NCBI RefSeq assembly: GCF_000763945.1
Contig: NZ_JQFJ01000002.1
Coordinates: 620,001 to 684,000, forward strand
Reading direction: 5' to 3'
Length of the DNA stretch: 64,000 nucleotides
DNA from: Sphingopyxis sp. MWB1
GTDB taxonomy: Bacteria > Pseudomonadota > Alphaproteobacteria > Sphingomonadales > Sphingomonadaceae
Shown here: positions 24,289 to 33,501 of the stretch, piece after piece
Numbering within the stretch: the first letter of the stretch is position 1
Layout of the letters: the number at the start of each line of letters is the position of its first letter
Made by a program: the position numbers and the translations under genes
The notes under the pieces: model-generated
What the model saw: only the letters and a program-made list of their open reading frames with translations
The model's database searches: none
Told to the model about the DNA's origin: nothing

Positions 24289-26366
24289 CAGAAGCGATAG
24301 CCCAATGTGCCCATCACATTGCGCGGCGCGCCGACAAAGCAGTCGCCGCGAGCAAGGCAGGAGGCGTAATAGTCATTGTCGAACAAGTTGGTGGCGTTGA
24401 CCGCAAAGCGCCAATTGTTCCAGCTGATCTCCGCCAGCGCATCGACCGTGGTGCGCGCCGGGGTGGTGATCGACCAGACGGGGCTCGTCGATACGCTTTT
24501 GCCGCTATAGACGACCCCCGCGCCAAGGCGGAGCTGCGCGCCGCCCGCCGTACCAAAGCTTTTGATCGACCAGAGCGAAGCGGTGTGGCGCGGCATATAG
24601 TTGAGGCTGGTGTCGCTTTCCGATTCCAGCTTGGAATAGCCATAATTGGCGAGCAGCTCGAAATTCTCGGGCAGCGTGTGGCTCGCCTCAAGCTCGACCC
24701 CCTTGGTGTCGAGTACGCCCGACTGGGTGGTGCCGCCGCCGGGAAGGTAAAGGACGCGGTTGCGCTCCTTGATCTTGAAGGCCGTGGCGGTGACGAGGGT
24801 GTTGGGCGCCGGCTGCCACTTCACCCCGGCTTCAAACTGGGTGCCGGTCTGCGGGACATAGGGGTCGCCGAAGCTGCCGTCACCATTGTCGATCCGCCCT
24901 GCCACCGGCAGGAAGCTTTCAGTGTAGCTGAAGAAGGGGGAAAGGCCCGCGCCAATTTCGCCGATGATGCCCGCGCGGAAAGTGGTGGCATTATCCTTTT
25001 GCCCCGACGATCCGGTCACCCGGTCACGCCGGGCGCCCAGCACGACCGAGACGCGGTCGAAAAAGCGGATCTGGTCCTGGACATAGAGGCCCAATTGCTT
25101 CTGGCTTTCCACCGCAAAGGGGCCGCTCGGTTCATAGGATTGCAGTGCATCGCCGTCGATGTCGTACAGGTCGACAATCTCGAAGCCGCGCACCTGCCGC
25201 TTCTGCACCTTGTTCCAGCTATAATCGAGCCCGACGAGCAGCTTGTGCTCGATATTGACGCCGGTGTTGAAATCGATCTGCAGATTATTGTCGGTCGAAA
25301 ACACATTCATCCGCGCATCGCTGGCGCTCGCGATCAAGCCGATCGTCCGGCCATCGGTCCCATAGACCGAAAAGGGATCCTGCGGGTTCGAATAGCTGTC
25401 GGCATAATGGGTCTTATACTCAAGGTCGCTGTCGATATAGCGCGCCTTGAGGCTGAGCTGCACGGCTTCGGAAAAACGGTGCGTCACCGACCCGCCGCCC
25501 TGGAGCAGACGGCCATCATAACGGTCCCAGCCGGGCTTGCCGACAAAGGGATAGCGGCCAAGCTGCTCGCCCGCGACAGGGTTGGGGCGGAAGGTGCCGA
25601 TGATCGGCAGGAATTGCGAGGTCGAGCCGGTATCATCCTCCTGATAGAGGCCGGAGAGGACCACATCGGTATCGGGGGTCGGCTGCCAGCGGATCGAGGG
25701 CGCGATCATCACCCGGTCGTCGGGCACATGATCGACATAGGTGTCGGCATCGCGCGCACGGCCGACAAGGCGGACCGCCAGATTGTCCGAGGCGGCGAGG
25801 TTGATGTCGCCGAGCACTTCCTTGCGGTCATGGCTGCCATAGACAAGGCTCATTTCGCCCTGCGTCGTAAATTCGGGCGTCTTGCTGACGAGGTTGATGA
25901 TGCCGCCGATCGACCCTTGCCCGAACAGCACCGATGCCGGGCCGCGCACGACCTCTACGCGCGAGAAATTATAGGGGTCCGCAGTGATCGAGGCATAATA
26001 GCTGAAGATATCGCGCATACCGTCGCGAAACTGGAGCGCCTCCAGCCCGCGCACGCTGAAGCTGTTGACGCGCGTGTCGCGGCCATAGGGGCTGGCCACA
26101 ACGCCTGCGGCATATTTAACCGTATCGCTGATGCTGATCGCGCCTTGCGCTTCATATTGCTCGGCGGTCACGACCTTGACCGGTTGCGGCAATTCGGTGA
26201 GCGCCGTGTCGGTCTTGGTCCCGGCATAGCCAGTGACCACAATCGTATCGCCCTCTGCACCGGCATCGGCTGCGGCATCGGCTGCAACGTCGTCGGCAGC
26301 GGCGGCAAAGGCGGGCGATACACAAAGCGCGGAACAGGCCAGCAAAGCGAATTTGGTGAATTTCAT
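24288..26366 (-). CDS. TonB-dependent siderophore receptor
   Basis: A 692-aa outer-membrane protein. Signal peptide MKFTKFALLACSALCVSPAFA, TonB box region GDTIVVTGYAG, plug domain with SISDTVKYAAGV, VNSFSVRGLEALQFRDGM and VEVVRGPASVLFGQGSIGGIINLVSKTP, then a beta barrel ending in the C-terminal aromatic MGTLGYRF. The siderophore-type plug and the downstream PepSY genes indicate ferric-siderophore import. It overlaps the next gene by 1 bp. No Fur box could be confirmed by eye upstream. Confidence 0.94.
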   Translation of the reverse strand: MKFTKFALLACSALCVSPAFAAAADDVAADAAADAGAEGDTIVVTGYAGTKTDTALTELPQPVKVVTAEQYEAQGAISISDTVKYAAGVVASPYGRDTRVNSFSVRGLEALQFRDGMRDIFSYYASITADPYNFSRVEVVRGPASVLFGQGSIGGIINLVSKTPEFTTQGEMSLVYGSHDRKEVLGDINLAASDNLAVRLVGRARDADTYVDHVPDDRVMIAPSIRWQPTPDTDVVLSGLYQEDDTGSTSQFLPIIGTFRPNPVAGEQLGRYPFVGKPGWDRYDGRLLQGGGSVTHRFSEAVQLSLKARYIDSDLEYKTHYADSYSNPQDPFSVYGTDGRTIGLIASASDARMNVFSTDNNLQIDFNTGVNIEHKLLVGLDYSWNKVQKRQVRGFEIVDLYDIDGDALQSYEPSGPFAVESQKQLGLYVQDQIRFFDRVSVVLGARRDRVTGSSGQKDNATTFRAGIIGEIGAGLSPFFSYTESFLPVAGRIDNGDGSFGDPYVPQTGTQFEAGVKWQPAPNTLVTATAFKIKERNRVLYLPGGGTTQSGVLDTKGVELEASHTLPENFELLANYGYSKLESESDTSLNYMPRHTASLWSIKSFGTAGGAQLRLGAGVVYSGKSVSTSPVWSITTPARTTVDALAEISWNNWRFAVNATNLFDNDYYASCLARGDCFVGAPRNVMGTLGYRF

Positions 26367-26536
26367 AAAAGCCCTTTTGGATGACGGAGCCCCGACGCCC
26401 CGTTCGAGTCGCCGACCCCACTAATGCGAGTCACTTTCATTATCAACTCTTGTGTACGCCAAAGCTGAACCAGATCGAGGCAGGACAAGTTAACCGGGGG
26501 GTGGCGGCACGGCCCGTAAAAGCCCTAGATAGGCCG

Positions 26537-27262
26537 ATGCGATTCCCGCTTTTTCCCCTCGCCCTTTCCGCGCTCCTCGCTGTCCCGACGGCGGCAGGAG
26601 CGAAGCCCGGCACCGACGCGAGCGGGCGCGCGGTGGTCGTCGATGATGCTCGCGAAGACGCGTTAGAGGAGGGCCTGCCTCCCTTTGGCGATTACCGCAT
26701 TGCCGATGGTCCCGATGTTGGCGGCGGGCTGCGGATCGCGGCCGAAGGGCATTTCTTCTACAGGCTCGTCGCCGGGGCACTCGACCAGCGCGCCGAGGGG
26801 CGCTGGGAAAAGCGCGGCGAGGCCTTTTGCCTGATCACCGAGCCAAAACCGATACCGCCGCTGTTCAGCCGGGTGGCGCCGGTCGCCGTCGATGGCCGCA
26901 TCCCCACCATCTTCGCCAGCTGGCCGCGCGGAACGGGAATTGCCGGTATCGATTTCGTAATCGGCTTTGACGAAGGCGAACCAATCCACGGCTATACCCA
27001 GACCGATGGCTGGATGCTGCCTGCCGAAGAGACGCGCACCCCGCGCTGGGTCGAGGTGCGCGAGCCCGTCCATGATGTAACCGCGCCGCGCTTCCTGCTC
27101 GATGAAAGTGACGGTGGACGGCTGCACGTGCGCCTTACCCCCAATCATATGGGTATTATGGATTTTGACGGGACAAGCTGCGTGCAGCGCATGGGCGATG
27201 CTTTCCGGCTTGATCACCCCGATGGGCCGCTCCGCCTGCAATGGATGGGCGGGGAGGAATAG
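26537..27262 (+). CDS. Hypothetical exported protein
   Basis: A 241-aa protein from ATG 26537 with signal peptide MRFPLFPLALSALLAVPTAAGA. The mature part is mostly beta, with repeated short strands and a single Cys pair candidate (EAFCLITEP, TSCVQRM). No family recognised. It is divergent from the siderophore receptor. Probably periplasmic. Confidence 0.7.
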   Translation: MRFPLFPLALSALLAVPTAAGAKPGTDASGRAVVVDDAREDALEEGLPPFGDYRIADGPDVGGGLRIAAEGHFFYRLVAGALDQRAEGRWEKRGEAFCLITEPKPIPPLFSRVAPVAVDGRIPTIFASWPRGTGIAGIDFVIGFDEGEPIHGYTQTDGWMLPAEETRTPRWVEVREPVHDVTAPRFLLDESDGGRLHVRLTPNHMGIMDFDGTSCVQRMGDAFRLDHPDGPLRLQWMGGEE

Positions 27263-27382
27263 CCCCCCTCTCCCCCCTTGCGCCGGGACGTCAAATCGGT
27301 CACAAGTTTACGTGAACGTAAAGGTAAGGCTTGTCCGCGCCATCCAAAACCAAAGAGCAAGACCAGAGAGGATGTCTTCCCC

Positions 27383-28186
27383 ATGACCGACCTGCCCAGC
27401 TTTGAGATGATCAAGCTCGAATGCGCCGACAATGTTGCGACCATCACGCTCAACCGGCCCGACCGGCTCAATTCGATGCCCCCCGCCATGGCCGACGAAA
27501 TTCGCGCCGCGCTCGACTGGATGGGCGTGCTCGGCGCGCGCGCGCTGCTGATCACTGGCGAAGGGCGCGGCTTCTGTTCGGGCGCCGATCTGGGCGGCGA
27601 CCGCAGCGCATCGGCCACGGGCGGCGGCGCGAACAGCCGCAAGGCGTTGCGGAGCCATTATAATCCGATGCTGCTCGCGCTCGCCAATCTCGACATTCCG
27701 GTCGTCACCGCGGTCAATGGCCCGGCGGCGGGCGTGGGGTGCAGCTTTGCCCTGTCGGGCGACTTCACCCTTGCAGGCAAAAGCGCCTATTTTCTGCAGG
27801 CATTCGTCAATATCGGACTGGTGCCCGATGGCGGCTCCTCCTGGCTGCTGCCGCGCCTCGTCGGCGTGCCGCGCGCCTTGCAGATGATGATGCTGGGCGA
27901 AAAAATCGGCGCCGATCAGGCCGCCGAATGGGGCATGATCTATAAAAGCGTCGCGGACGACGCGCTGATGGACGGAGCGCGCGCGCTGGCGCAGCGGCTC
28001 GCGCAGGGGCCGACACTGGCGCTCGGCACGATGCGCAAGATTTTGCGCGACGGCCTGTCGCAAAGCTATGCCGACACGCTCGATGCCGAAGCCAAGGGGC
28101 AATATATCGCCGGCAACAGCGCCGATGCGGTCGAAGGCGTCATGGCCTTTGTCCAGAAGCGCAAGGCGGCGTTCAAGGGCGCCTGA
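27383..28186 (+). CDS. Enoyl-CoA hydratase/isomerase family protein
   Basis: A 267-aa crotonase-fold protein from ATG 27383. Motifs: TITLNRPDRLNSM, ALLITGEGRGFCSGADL (oxyanion hole) and AVNGPAAGVGCSFALSGDF, then NIGLVPDGGSSWLLPRLVG. The LVPDGG pattern with Asp where hydratases have Glu resembles PaaG-type isomerases, so an isomerase in CoA-ester catabolism is as likely as a hydratase. Confidence 0.88.
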   Translation: MTDLPSFEMIKLECADNVATITLNRPDRLNSMPPAMADEIRAALDWMGVLGARALLITGEGRGFCSGADLGGDRSASATGGGANSRKALRSHYNPMLLALANLDIPVVTAVNGPAAGVGCSFALSGDFTLAGKSAYFLQAFVNIGLVPDGGSSWLLPRLVGVPRALQMMMLGEKIGADQAAEWGMIYKSVADDALMDGARALAQRLAQGPTLALGTMRKILRDGLSQSYADTLDAEAKGQYIAGNSADAVEGVMAFVQKRKAAFKGA

Positions 28187-28210
28187 CGCGCCCTCTCCTT
28201 CTATCCCGAC

Positions 28211-28250
28211 CGTCATTGCGAGCCCGGCAAAGCCGGGCGCAGCAATCTCC
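28211..28250. repeat. REP-like repeat (short copy)
   Basis: CGTCATTGCGAG, a CCCGGC/GCCGGG hairpin, then GCAGCAATCTCC. The ends match those of the larger element at 44452-44562. Confidence 0.7.
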
Positions 28251-28285
28251 CGTCCGCTGGCTTCCCGCAAGGACAGGCAGGCCGA

Positions 28286-28882
28286 CTATTCCGCCTCGGC
28301 CATCACCTTCTTGTAGATGCTCTGCTTGGGCTTGGCGCACAGGCGCATCACCATCGGCTCGAAAAATTCGAGCGGCAGCGTGTCATAGTCGGGGTCAAAA
28401 GCCGGCTGGTCATATTTTTCGCAGAAATCGACGCACGCCTGATAATAGGGATGATCCCTATATTCCTCGCGCATGTCGCGGTTGAGGCCGATATAATGAA
28501 AGAAATAATGGCCCTGAAAAATGCCGTGATGCTGCACGATCCAGTGATTTTCCTCTGACAAAAAGGGTTTGAGGATCGCGGCGGCAATATCGGGGTGATT
28601 ATAAGCGCCCAGCGTGTCGCCAATATCGTGGAGCAGCGCCATGACGACATATTCCTCATCGCGCCCGTCGCGATGCGCGCGCGTGGCGGTTTGCAGGCAA
28701 TGCGTCAGCCGATCGACCGGAAAGCCGCCATAATCGCCCGCGAGCAGCTTGAGATGCGCCAATATGCGCGCGCCATTGTCGGGCGCGAACTGCCTTTGCT
28801 CGGCGGCGATAATATCCCAGTCCTGCTGCGTTCCCTCGGTCATGGCGCGGAATTTGGCGCGCGGATGCGACATGTCGTTCAT
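28286..28882 (-). CDS. HD-domain protein (PhnZ/MIOX-like)
   Basis: A 198-aa protein with HD motif MALLHDIGD, then NHPDIAAAIL, W-x-V-x-HHGIFQGHYFFHYIG, and a C-terminal FFEPMVMRLC. The His and Asp spacing resembles the diiron HD oxygenases PhnZ and MIOX more than simple phosphohydrolases. Upstream His in RLTHCLQTATRAHRDG adds possible ligands. The substrate is unknown, and no phosphonate genes are nearby. Confidence 0.72.
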   Translation of the reverse strand: MNDMSHPRAKFRAMTEGTQQDWDIIAAEQRQFAPDNGARILAHLKLLAGDYGGFPVDRLTHCLQTATRAHRDGRDEEYVVMALLHDIGDTLGAYNHPDIAAAILKPFLSEENHWIVQHHGIFQGHYFFHYIGLNRDMREEYRDHPYYQACVDFCEKYDQPAFDPDYDTLPLEFFEPMVMRLCAKPKQSIYKKVMAEAE

Positions 28883-29049
28883 CGTCTGGCTCTCCCTTGT
28901 GGGACCGAGATTAATGCACTGGTTGCATTTTGCAACGGCTCTCCCCCAAGGCCGCTATGAGTGGCGACATGCGCTTTTTCGGTCACAGCCGGGGAAATCT
29001 CATCCAGACAGGTTGAATTAAGCAAATTTATGGCTCACTAGGCCCCGTC

Positions 29050-29523
29050 ATGCTTTCGCAAAAGACTCGCTACACCATCCGGGCGTTCCAGCATCTTGCC
29101 GACCATTGGGGCAAGGGGCAGGTGCAGCTTGCCGATATTGCCGAGGCACAGAATATCCCTCCCAAATTTCTGACCGTCATCCTGTCGGAAATGGCGCGCG
29201 AAGGATTGCTGATTTCGCAGCGCGGCCGCGATGGCGGCTATCAGCTTGCGCTGCCCCCGGTCGATATCAGCTATGGCGACCTCGTCCGGCTGACGCGCGG
29301 CTCGCTCGCGCTCGTTCCCTGCGCGAGCCGCAACGCGCATGAACATTGCAAAAATTGCCTGCCCGAATCCGAATGCCGGATGCGCAGCCTGATGCTGAAG
29401 GTGCGCGACGACACCGCCGCCATCCTCGACCGCATCACCCTCGCCGACCCCATTCGCATGGAGCCGGTCTTTGATCCGGGCAGCGAAAGCACCGCGCGGT
29501 CGGAAATGGAAACGGCCGTCTGA
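29050..29523 (+). CDS. Rrf2-family transcriptional regulator
   Basis: A 157-aa protein. The N-terminal winged helix reads MLSQKTRYTIRAFQHLAD, then DIAEAQNIPPKFLTVILSEM and GRDGGYQLALPP. The sensor segment has four Cys (PCASRNAHEHCKNCLPESECRM), more than the three of IscR. It may carry an Fe-S cluster or sense redox state or metal. The regulated gene is not obvious; the HD gene is divergent. Confidence 0.9.
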   Translation: MLSQKTRYTIRAFQHLADHWGKGQVQLADIAEAQNIPPKFLTVILSEMAREGLLISQRGRDGGYQLALPPVDISYGDLVRLTRGSLALVPCASRNAHEHCKNCLPESECRMRSLMLKVRDDTAAILDRITLADPIRMEPVFDPGSESTARSEMETAV

Positions 29524-29553
29524 CGCGGAAACACTGAGACGCGCCGCCAAAGA

Positions 29554-29580
29554 AAAGGCCGCCAATGCGGCGGCCTTTAT
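29554..29580 (+). terminator. Rho-independent terminator after Rrf2 gene
   Basis: Perfect 10-bp stem AAAGGCCGCC / GGCGGCCTTT with a 5-base loop. It can serve both this gene and the convergent small gene at 29606. Confidence 0.8.
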
Positions 29581-29605
29581 ATTATTCGATCACCAGGGCG
29601 GTTGA

Positions 29606-29842
29606 TCAGGGGCTGACCGGATCGTCATCATTGTCATCGGCCGCCAGAACCATGGCCGTTACGCCGCCGATCAGGCCGATCAGACCGATAATCCAGCTTG
29701 CATTTCCGCTCAATTCGCTTTGATCGCTTGCGGACGAGATATCCACGCCCTGCGCGGCGACTGGGGCCGCCAAAGCGGCAACGGGGGCTGTCACCACGCT
29801 AGTGGCAGCGAGAATGGCGGCGGTTTTCTTAAGAAAAGGCAT
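29606..29842 (-). CDS. Small exported/membrane protein
   Basis: A 78-aa protein with signal peptide MPFLKKTAAILAATSVVTAP then a Ser-rich linker, one membrane segment (WIIGLIGLIGGVTAMVLA) and an acidic tail ADDNDDDPVSP. AAGGAGGAAG lies upstream of the ATG. Small proteins of this layout are common in sphingomonads. Function unknown. Confidence 0.7.
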   Translation of the reverse strand: MPFLKKTAAILAATSVVTAPVAALAAPVAAQGVDISSASDQSELSGNASWIIGLIGLIGGVTAMVLAADDNDDDPVSP

Positions 29843-29995
29843 GTCTTCCTCCTTCCGGGATCGTACCGTGCGGCATGATCATGGCGCCAGCGAAACGTCT
29901 CACTGATTAATATGATCCGCTTTTCGGCCCGGTCAGGGCACCGTTCGTCGCCTAACGCGCCCGAAAATGGAAGTATTGGACCGCGGACCAAAGGG

Positions 29996-30373
29996 TCATT
30001 CCCGTCCTAGCCTCCCCTCAGCGCCCAGCGCCCGGGCGAGTATCGCCTGGATATCGGGCGGAACAGCCATGGGTGCGAAAGCGCTGACCCGCGCCCGTCC
30101 GTTGTTCCCGGCTGGTGTGCGCCCCGTCACCGCGCCCAGCGGCGCCAGCGCCAACCGCAAGGCTTGTCCCGCGACTTCCCGGATGTCGCCCAGTCGAAGG
30201 GCATAAATCAGCATCCAGCCATGGACACGCAGATGCGGAATCAACAGCGGCTGCGACAGGATATGCGCGCGCTCGAGCGCGCGCCAGGCTCCAGCCGGAT
30301 CGCCAGTCCCCGCCGCCGCAACAAAGCGGCTCCGCTCCGCCGCAACCGCCCTTTTCAACAGCAAATCGTCCAT
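29996..30373 (-). CDS. DUF3703 family protein
   Basis: A 125-aa protein with the DUF3703 pattern: AWRALERAHILSQPLLIPHLRVHGWM, a helix with GDIREVAGQALRLALAPLG, then TGRTPAGNNGRARVSAF. Soluble, helical. Function unknown. Confidence 0.8.
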   Translation of the reverse strand: MDDLLLKRAVAAERSRFVAAAGTGDPAGAWRALERAHILSQPLLIPHLRVHGWMLIYALRLGDIREVAGQALRLALAPLGAVTGRTPAGNNGRARVSAFAPMAVPPDIQAILARALGAEGRLGRE

Positions 30374-30709
30374 GATCCCGCCCTTTCCGCAAATGGTGCG
30401 GGCGCCGATTTAACGCCTGTAGCCGCTACAGGGTCAAGCCCGCCAAGGGGACGGGCTGTCCCGGCAATCGACAGGGCGCGGAGGAAACCGCTCTGAAACC
30501 ATGCCGATTTACTTTGCATCGGGTGCCCCATCGCGAATCCATCAAGTAGGCATAATATCGCTCTCCTTGAATATTCTTTCCGGCAAGCATTGTTGCCTTG
30601 TCGCCACAGTTAAGAATTTTTCTATGACCCATATAAATTTGAGTTGATAAGAAATTATTCGCCGCTATCGGCGCGTTCGAGCGCGTCGCTCACTATAGAG
30701 GAGAGTAAG
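30374..30709. other. Intergenic region upstream of porin-like gene
   Basis: No gene seen. The AT-richer part around 30,600-30,660 probably holds the promoter of the barrel gene, whose 5' leader is long. Confidence 0.35.
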
Positions 30710-31318
30710 GTGAAGAAATTAGCATTTGCAGCAATTGCCGCGTCGCTCATGGCTACCCCGGCATTTGCGCAGGAAGCCGAAGGAATGGGTGGCTTCAAAC
30801 TTGGTGCGCTCGTCGGCTATGACAGCCTGTCCTTCAAGGTCGATGGCGAGAGCGATTCAAAGGGCGGCCTCGGCTATGGCGTGGTCGCGGGATATGATTT
30901 CGACGCGGGCGGCGCCCTCGTCGGCGTCGAAGCCGAATATGCTGATTCGACGGCGAAATATTCGGCGCGCGACATTGAAACCCCCGGCGACGAAGCCTCG
31001 ATCAGCGCGGGCCGCGACCTCTATGTCGGCGCTCGCCTGGGCGTTCCGGTCTCGGCGAACATGCTCGTCTATGCCAAGGGCGGCTATGCCAATGCCAGCA
31101 TCAAGATGCGCTATGACGATGGCACGGACGCTGCATCCATTTCGGAAAATGTGGACGGCTTTCGCCTTGGCGCCGGCGCTGAATATGTCAGCGGAACGAT
31201 GTTTGCGCGCGCGGAATATCGCTATTCTGACTATGGCAGCTTTGAATATGAAGGCATCGATACCGGCCTGAAGGTTTCGCGCCATCAGGGCGTCGTCGCT
31301 GTCGGCTATCGCTTCTAA
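30710..31318 (+). CDS. Outer-membrane beta-barrel protein (opacity/porin-like)
   Basis: A 202-aa protein starting at GTG 30710 after GAGGAGAGTAAG. Signal peptide VKKLAFAAIAASLMATPAFAQ. It then forms an eight-stranded barrel pattern with alternating aromatic residues (FKLGALVGYDSLSF, YGVVAGYDFDAGG, LYVGARLGVPVS) and the terminal GVVAVGYRF. It is a small OmpA/Omp25-like surface barrel. Confidence 0.88.
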   Translation: MKKLAFAAIAASLMATPAFAQEAEGMGGFKLGALVGYDSLSFKVDGESDSKGGLGYGVVAGYDFDAGGALVGVEAEYADSTAKYSARDIETPGDEASISAGRDLYVGARLGVPVSANMLVYAKGGYANASIKMRYDDGTDAASISENVDGFRLGAGAEYVSGTMFARAEYRYSDYGSFEYEGIDTGLKVSRHQGVVAVGYRF

Positions 31319-31341
31319 ACAGCGGCCCCATGACGAACGCG

Positions 31342-31370
31342 AAGGGCGGGACGCTGTTCCCGCCCTTTTT
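31342..31370 (+). terminator. Rho-independent terminator
   Basis: 10-bp stem AAGGGCGGGA / TCCCGCCCTT with a 6-base loop and a T run, 24 bp after the barrel gene. Confidence 0.85.
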
Positions 31371-31437
31371 CTTTGCCCGGACAAGAGGGCGATGCGGCGC
31401 AGATGGATCCCGGATCAAGTCCGGGATGACGAAACCG

Positions 31438-31490
31438 CTAGCGGGATCGAACCGCTGACCTCTAATATGCCATGAGGAGCGCTATACCGC
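31438..31490 (-). pseudogene. Partial duplicate of tRNA-Ala 3' half
   Basis: Bases 31438-31464 are identical to 31513-31539 inside the neighbouring tRNA-Ala gene (T arm, variable loop and one side of the anticodon stem). The remainder keeps the GCGCT of the D-stem but is degenerate and has no matching acceptor stem. It sits about 75 bp from the intact gene. Confidence 0.75.
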
Positions 31491-31503
31491 GCCAAGGAGA
31501 AAA

Positions 31504-31579
<76 letters not shown>

Positions 31580-31703
31580 ATGCCATTTTCAAGCCGATCG
31601 CGTCTGGGTGATGCGATCGGGACGCCGCCTTTACCAGCGCGGGCGTCCGATGCAAGGGGGCAAATGCGTCTTGTGACGCTTTTTTGTCCCCTTGCCGAAA
31701 AAC

Positions 31704-32024
31704 TCAGCTTTCGTCGTCGTCGTCGTCCGCCTTGGTCACGCCAAGATCGTCGTCGCCGCCAAGGTCGACGTCATTGTCGGGCGAATCGCTATCTTCATCG
31801 ACATCGACGTCAAGATCCAGATCGTCATCCGCGACCTCTTCCTTCGCCTTTCCGGGCTTCTCAGCCTCTTCAAAAGGAATGGGTTGCTTTGATTTCAGGA
31901 CCGATTCCGGGATCCAGGCATGACCGCAATTGATGCAGGTGACCGGATCATCCTTGGTCAAATCATAGAATCGGGTGGCGCATTTCGGGCAGCTCCGCTT
32001 GGCGCCCCACTCAGCCTTTACCAT
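31704..32024 (-). CDS. TIGR02300/FYDLN-acid family protein
   Basis: A 106-aa protein from ATG 32024. N-terminal zinc ribbon CPKC ... CINC with the FYDL signature between, then a long Asp/Glu-rich tail (DDDLDLDVDVDEDSD). This matches the alphaproteobacterial TIGR02300 family of unknown function, often found beside aroA, as here. Confidence 0.88.
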   Translation of the reverse strand: MVKAEWGAKRSCPKCATRFYDLTKDDPVTCINCGHAWIPESVLKSKQPIPFEEAEKPGKAKEEVADDDLDLDVDVDEDSDSPDNDVDLGGDDDLGVTKADDDDDES

Positions 32025-32148
32025 ATGTGCCTCATAAATCCTTGAAAGGGGATATAAATTTCTTGAAAAGAGCAGCATAGCTATTGCTGCCCGTCAAATC
32101 GGCGTGCGCCTTGCCAGATTGTCGGGCCGCTGTCAAAAGCCGCACGCC

Positions 32149-33501
32149 ATGACAGATCAGACCGCAACACCGCGCCGCTTTTCGGCATCCCCGCCGCTCA
32201 AGGGCGAAATTACCATTCCGGGCGACAAGAGTATATCGCATCGCGCGCTCATGTTCTCTGCGCTCGCCGTCGGAACCAGCCGGGTGACCGGCCTGCTGGA
32301 AGGGCATGATGTGCTCGCCACCGCCGACGCAATGCGCGCGATGGGCGCGCAGATCGAACGCAGCGAGGACGGCGCGTGGCGGATCGACGGCGTCGGGGTC
32401 GGCGGACTGCTCCAGCCGCGCGCTGCGCTCGACATGGGCAATAGCGGGACGTCAACGCGGCTTCTGATGGGGCTGGTCGCGAGTCATCCGATCACCTGCA
32501 CGTTCGTGGGCGACGCCAGCCTGTCGGGCCGCCCCATGGGCCGGGTGATCGACCCCCTGTCGCAAATGGGCGCCGATATCCGCGCCACCCCCGGCGCGGG
32601 CGGCAGCCAGACGTTGCCGCTGATGGTGCGCGGCATTTTGCCCGCCGTCCCCCTCTCCTATCGCCTGCCCATGGCCTCGGCACAGGTGAAAAGCGCGGTG
32701 CTGCTCGCCGGGCTCAACACGCCCGGCATCACCGAAGTGATCGAGCCGGTACCGACACGCGACCATAGCGAGCGGATGCTGCGCGGTTTCGGCGCGGATC
32801 TGTCGGTGGAAACGGACAGCGAGGGCACCCGTTACATCCGCCTGCGCGGCGAGGCTGATTTTACCCCGCAAAATATCGTCGTGCCGGGCGACCCTTCTTC
32901 GGCGGCCTTTTTCATCGTCGCCGCGCTGCTGGTGCCGGGGTCGGATATTCTGATCGCCAATGTCGGCATCAACCCGACCCGCGCCGGGCTGATCCACCTG
33001 CTGCGCGATATGGGCGGCGATATCAGCCTGCTCAACGAACGCGAAGTGGGCGGCGAACCCGTCGCCGATCTGCACGTGCGGCACAGCATGCTGACGGGCG
33101 TAGAGGTAGACCCCGCCATCGCCCCCAGCATGATCGACGAATTTCCGATCCTTTTCGTCGCCGCGGCGCTCGCGAAGGGGCGGACGGTGACCAGCGGGCT
33201 CGATGAATTGCGCGTCAAGGAAAGCGACCGCATCGCCGTCATGGCGACCGGCCTGCAAGCCATTGGCGCGCGGGTCGAAGAGACCCCCGACGGGCTGATC
33301 ATCGACGGCACGGGGGGCGAGCCGCTTCCCGGCGGCGCCAGCGTTGCAGGCCATCTCGATCATCGCATCTGCATGAGCTTTGCCATCGCCGGGCTGGTCA
33401 GCAAGGAAGCCGTCGAGATTGACGATATCGCTCCCATATCGACGAGCTTTCCCAATTTCGAGGCGCTGCTTCAGTCGCTGAGCGGGGAAGCCGACGCATG
33501 A
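32149..33501 (+). CDS. aroA: 3-phosphoshikimate 1-carboxyvinyltransferase, class II-like
   Basis: A 450-aa protein from ATG 32149. EPSP synthase joins PEP to shikimate-3-phosphate in the aromatic amino-acid pathway. Motifs: PGDKSISHRALM, GLLEGHDVLATADAMRAMGA, GNSGTSTRLLMGL (97-109), PMASAQVKSAVLLAGLNTPG, ELRVKESDRIAVMATGL, HLDHRICMSF. It tracks the Agrobacterium CP4 class II sequence along its length but has Gly100 where CP4 has Ala100. It is divergent from the TIGR02300 gene and overlaps the next gene by 4 bp. Confidence 0.96.
   Translation: MTDQTATPRRFSASPPLKGEITIPGDKSISHRALMFSALAVGTSRVTGLLEGHDVLATADAMRAMGAQIERSEDGAWRIDGVGVGGLLQPRAALDMGNSGTSTRLLMGLVASHPITCTFVGDASLSGRPMGRVIDPLSQMGADIRATPGAGGSQTLPLMVRGILPAVPLSYRLPMASAQVKSAVLLAGLNTPGITEVIEPVPTRDHSERMLRGFGADLSVETDSEGTRYIRLRGEADFTPQNIVVPGDPSSAAFFIVAALLVPGSDILIANVGINPTRAGLIHLLRDMGGDISLLNEREVGGEPVADLHVRHSMLTGVEVDPAIAPSMIDEFPILFVAAALAKGRTVTSGLDELRVKESDRIAVMATGLQAIGARVEETPDGLIIDGTGGEPLPGGASVAGHLDHRICMSFAIAGLVSKEAVEIDDIAPISTSFPNFEALLQSLSGEADA

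Noticed and set aside
24189..26384. A 731-codon plus-strand open frame opposite the siderophore receptor
   Set aside because: No recognisable domain; the minus strand encodes a complete TonB receptor with signal peptide and barrel end.
31438..31490. A second functional tRNA
   Set aside because: Only the T arm and part of the anticodon arm are intact and there is no matching acceptor stem.
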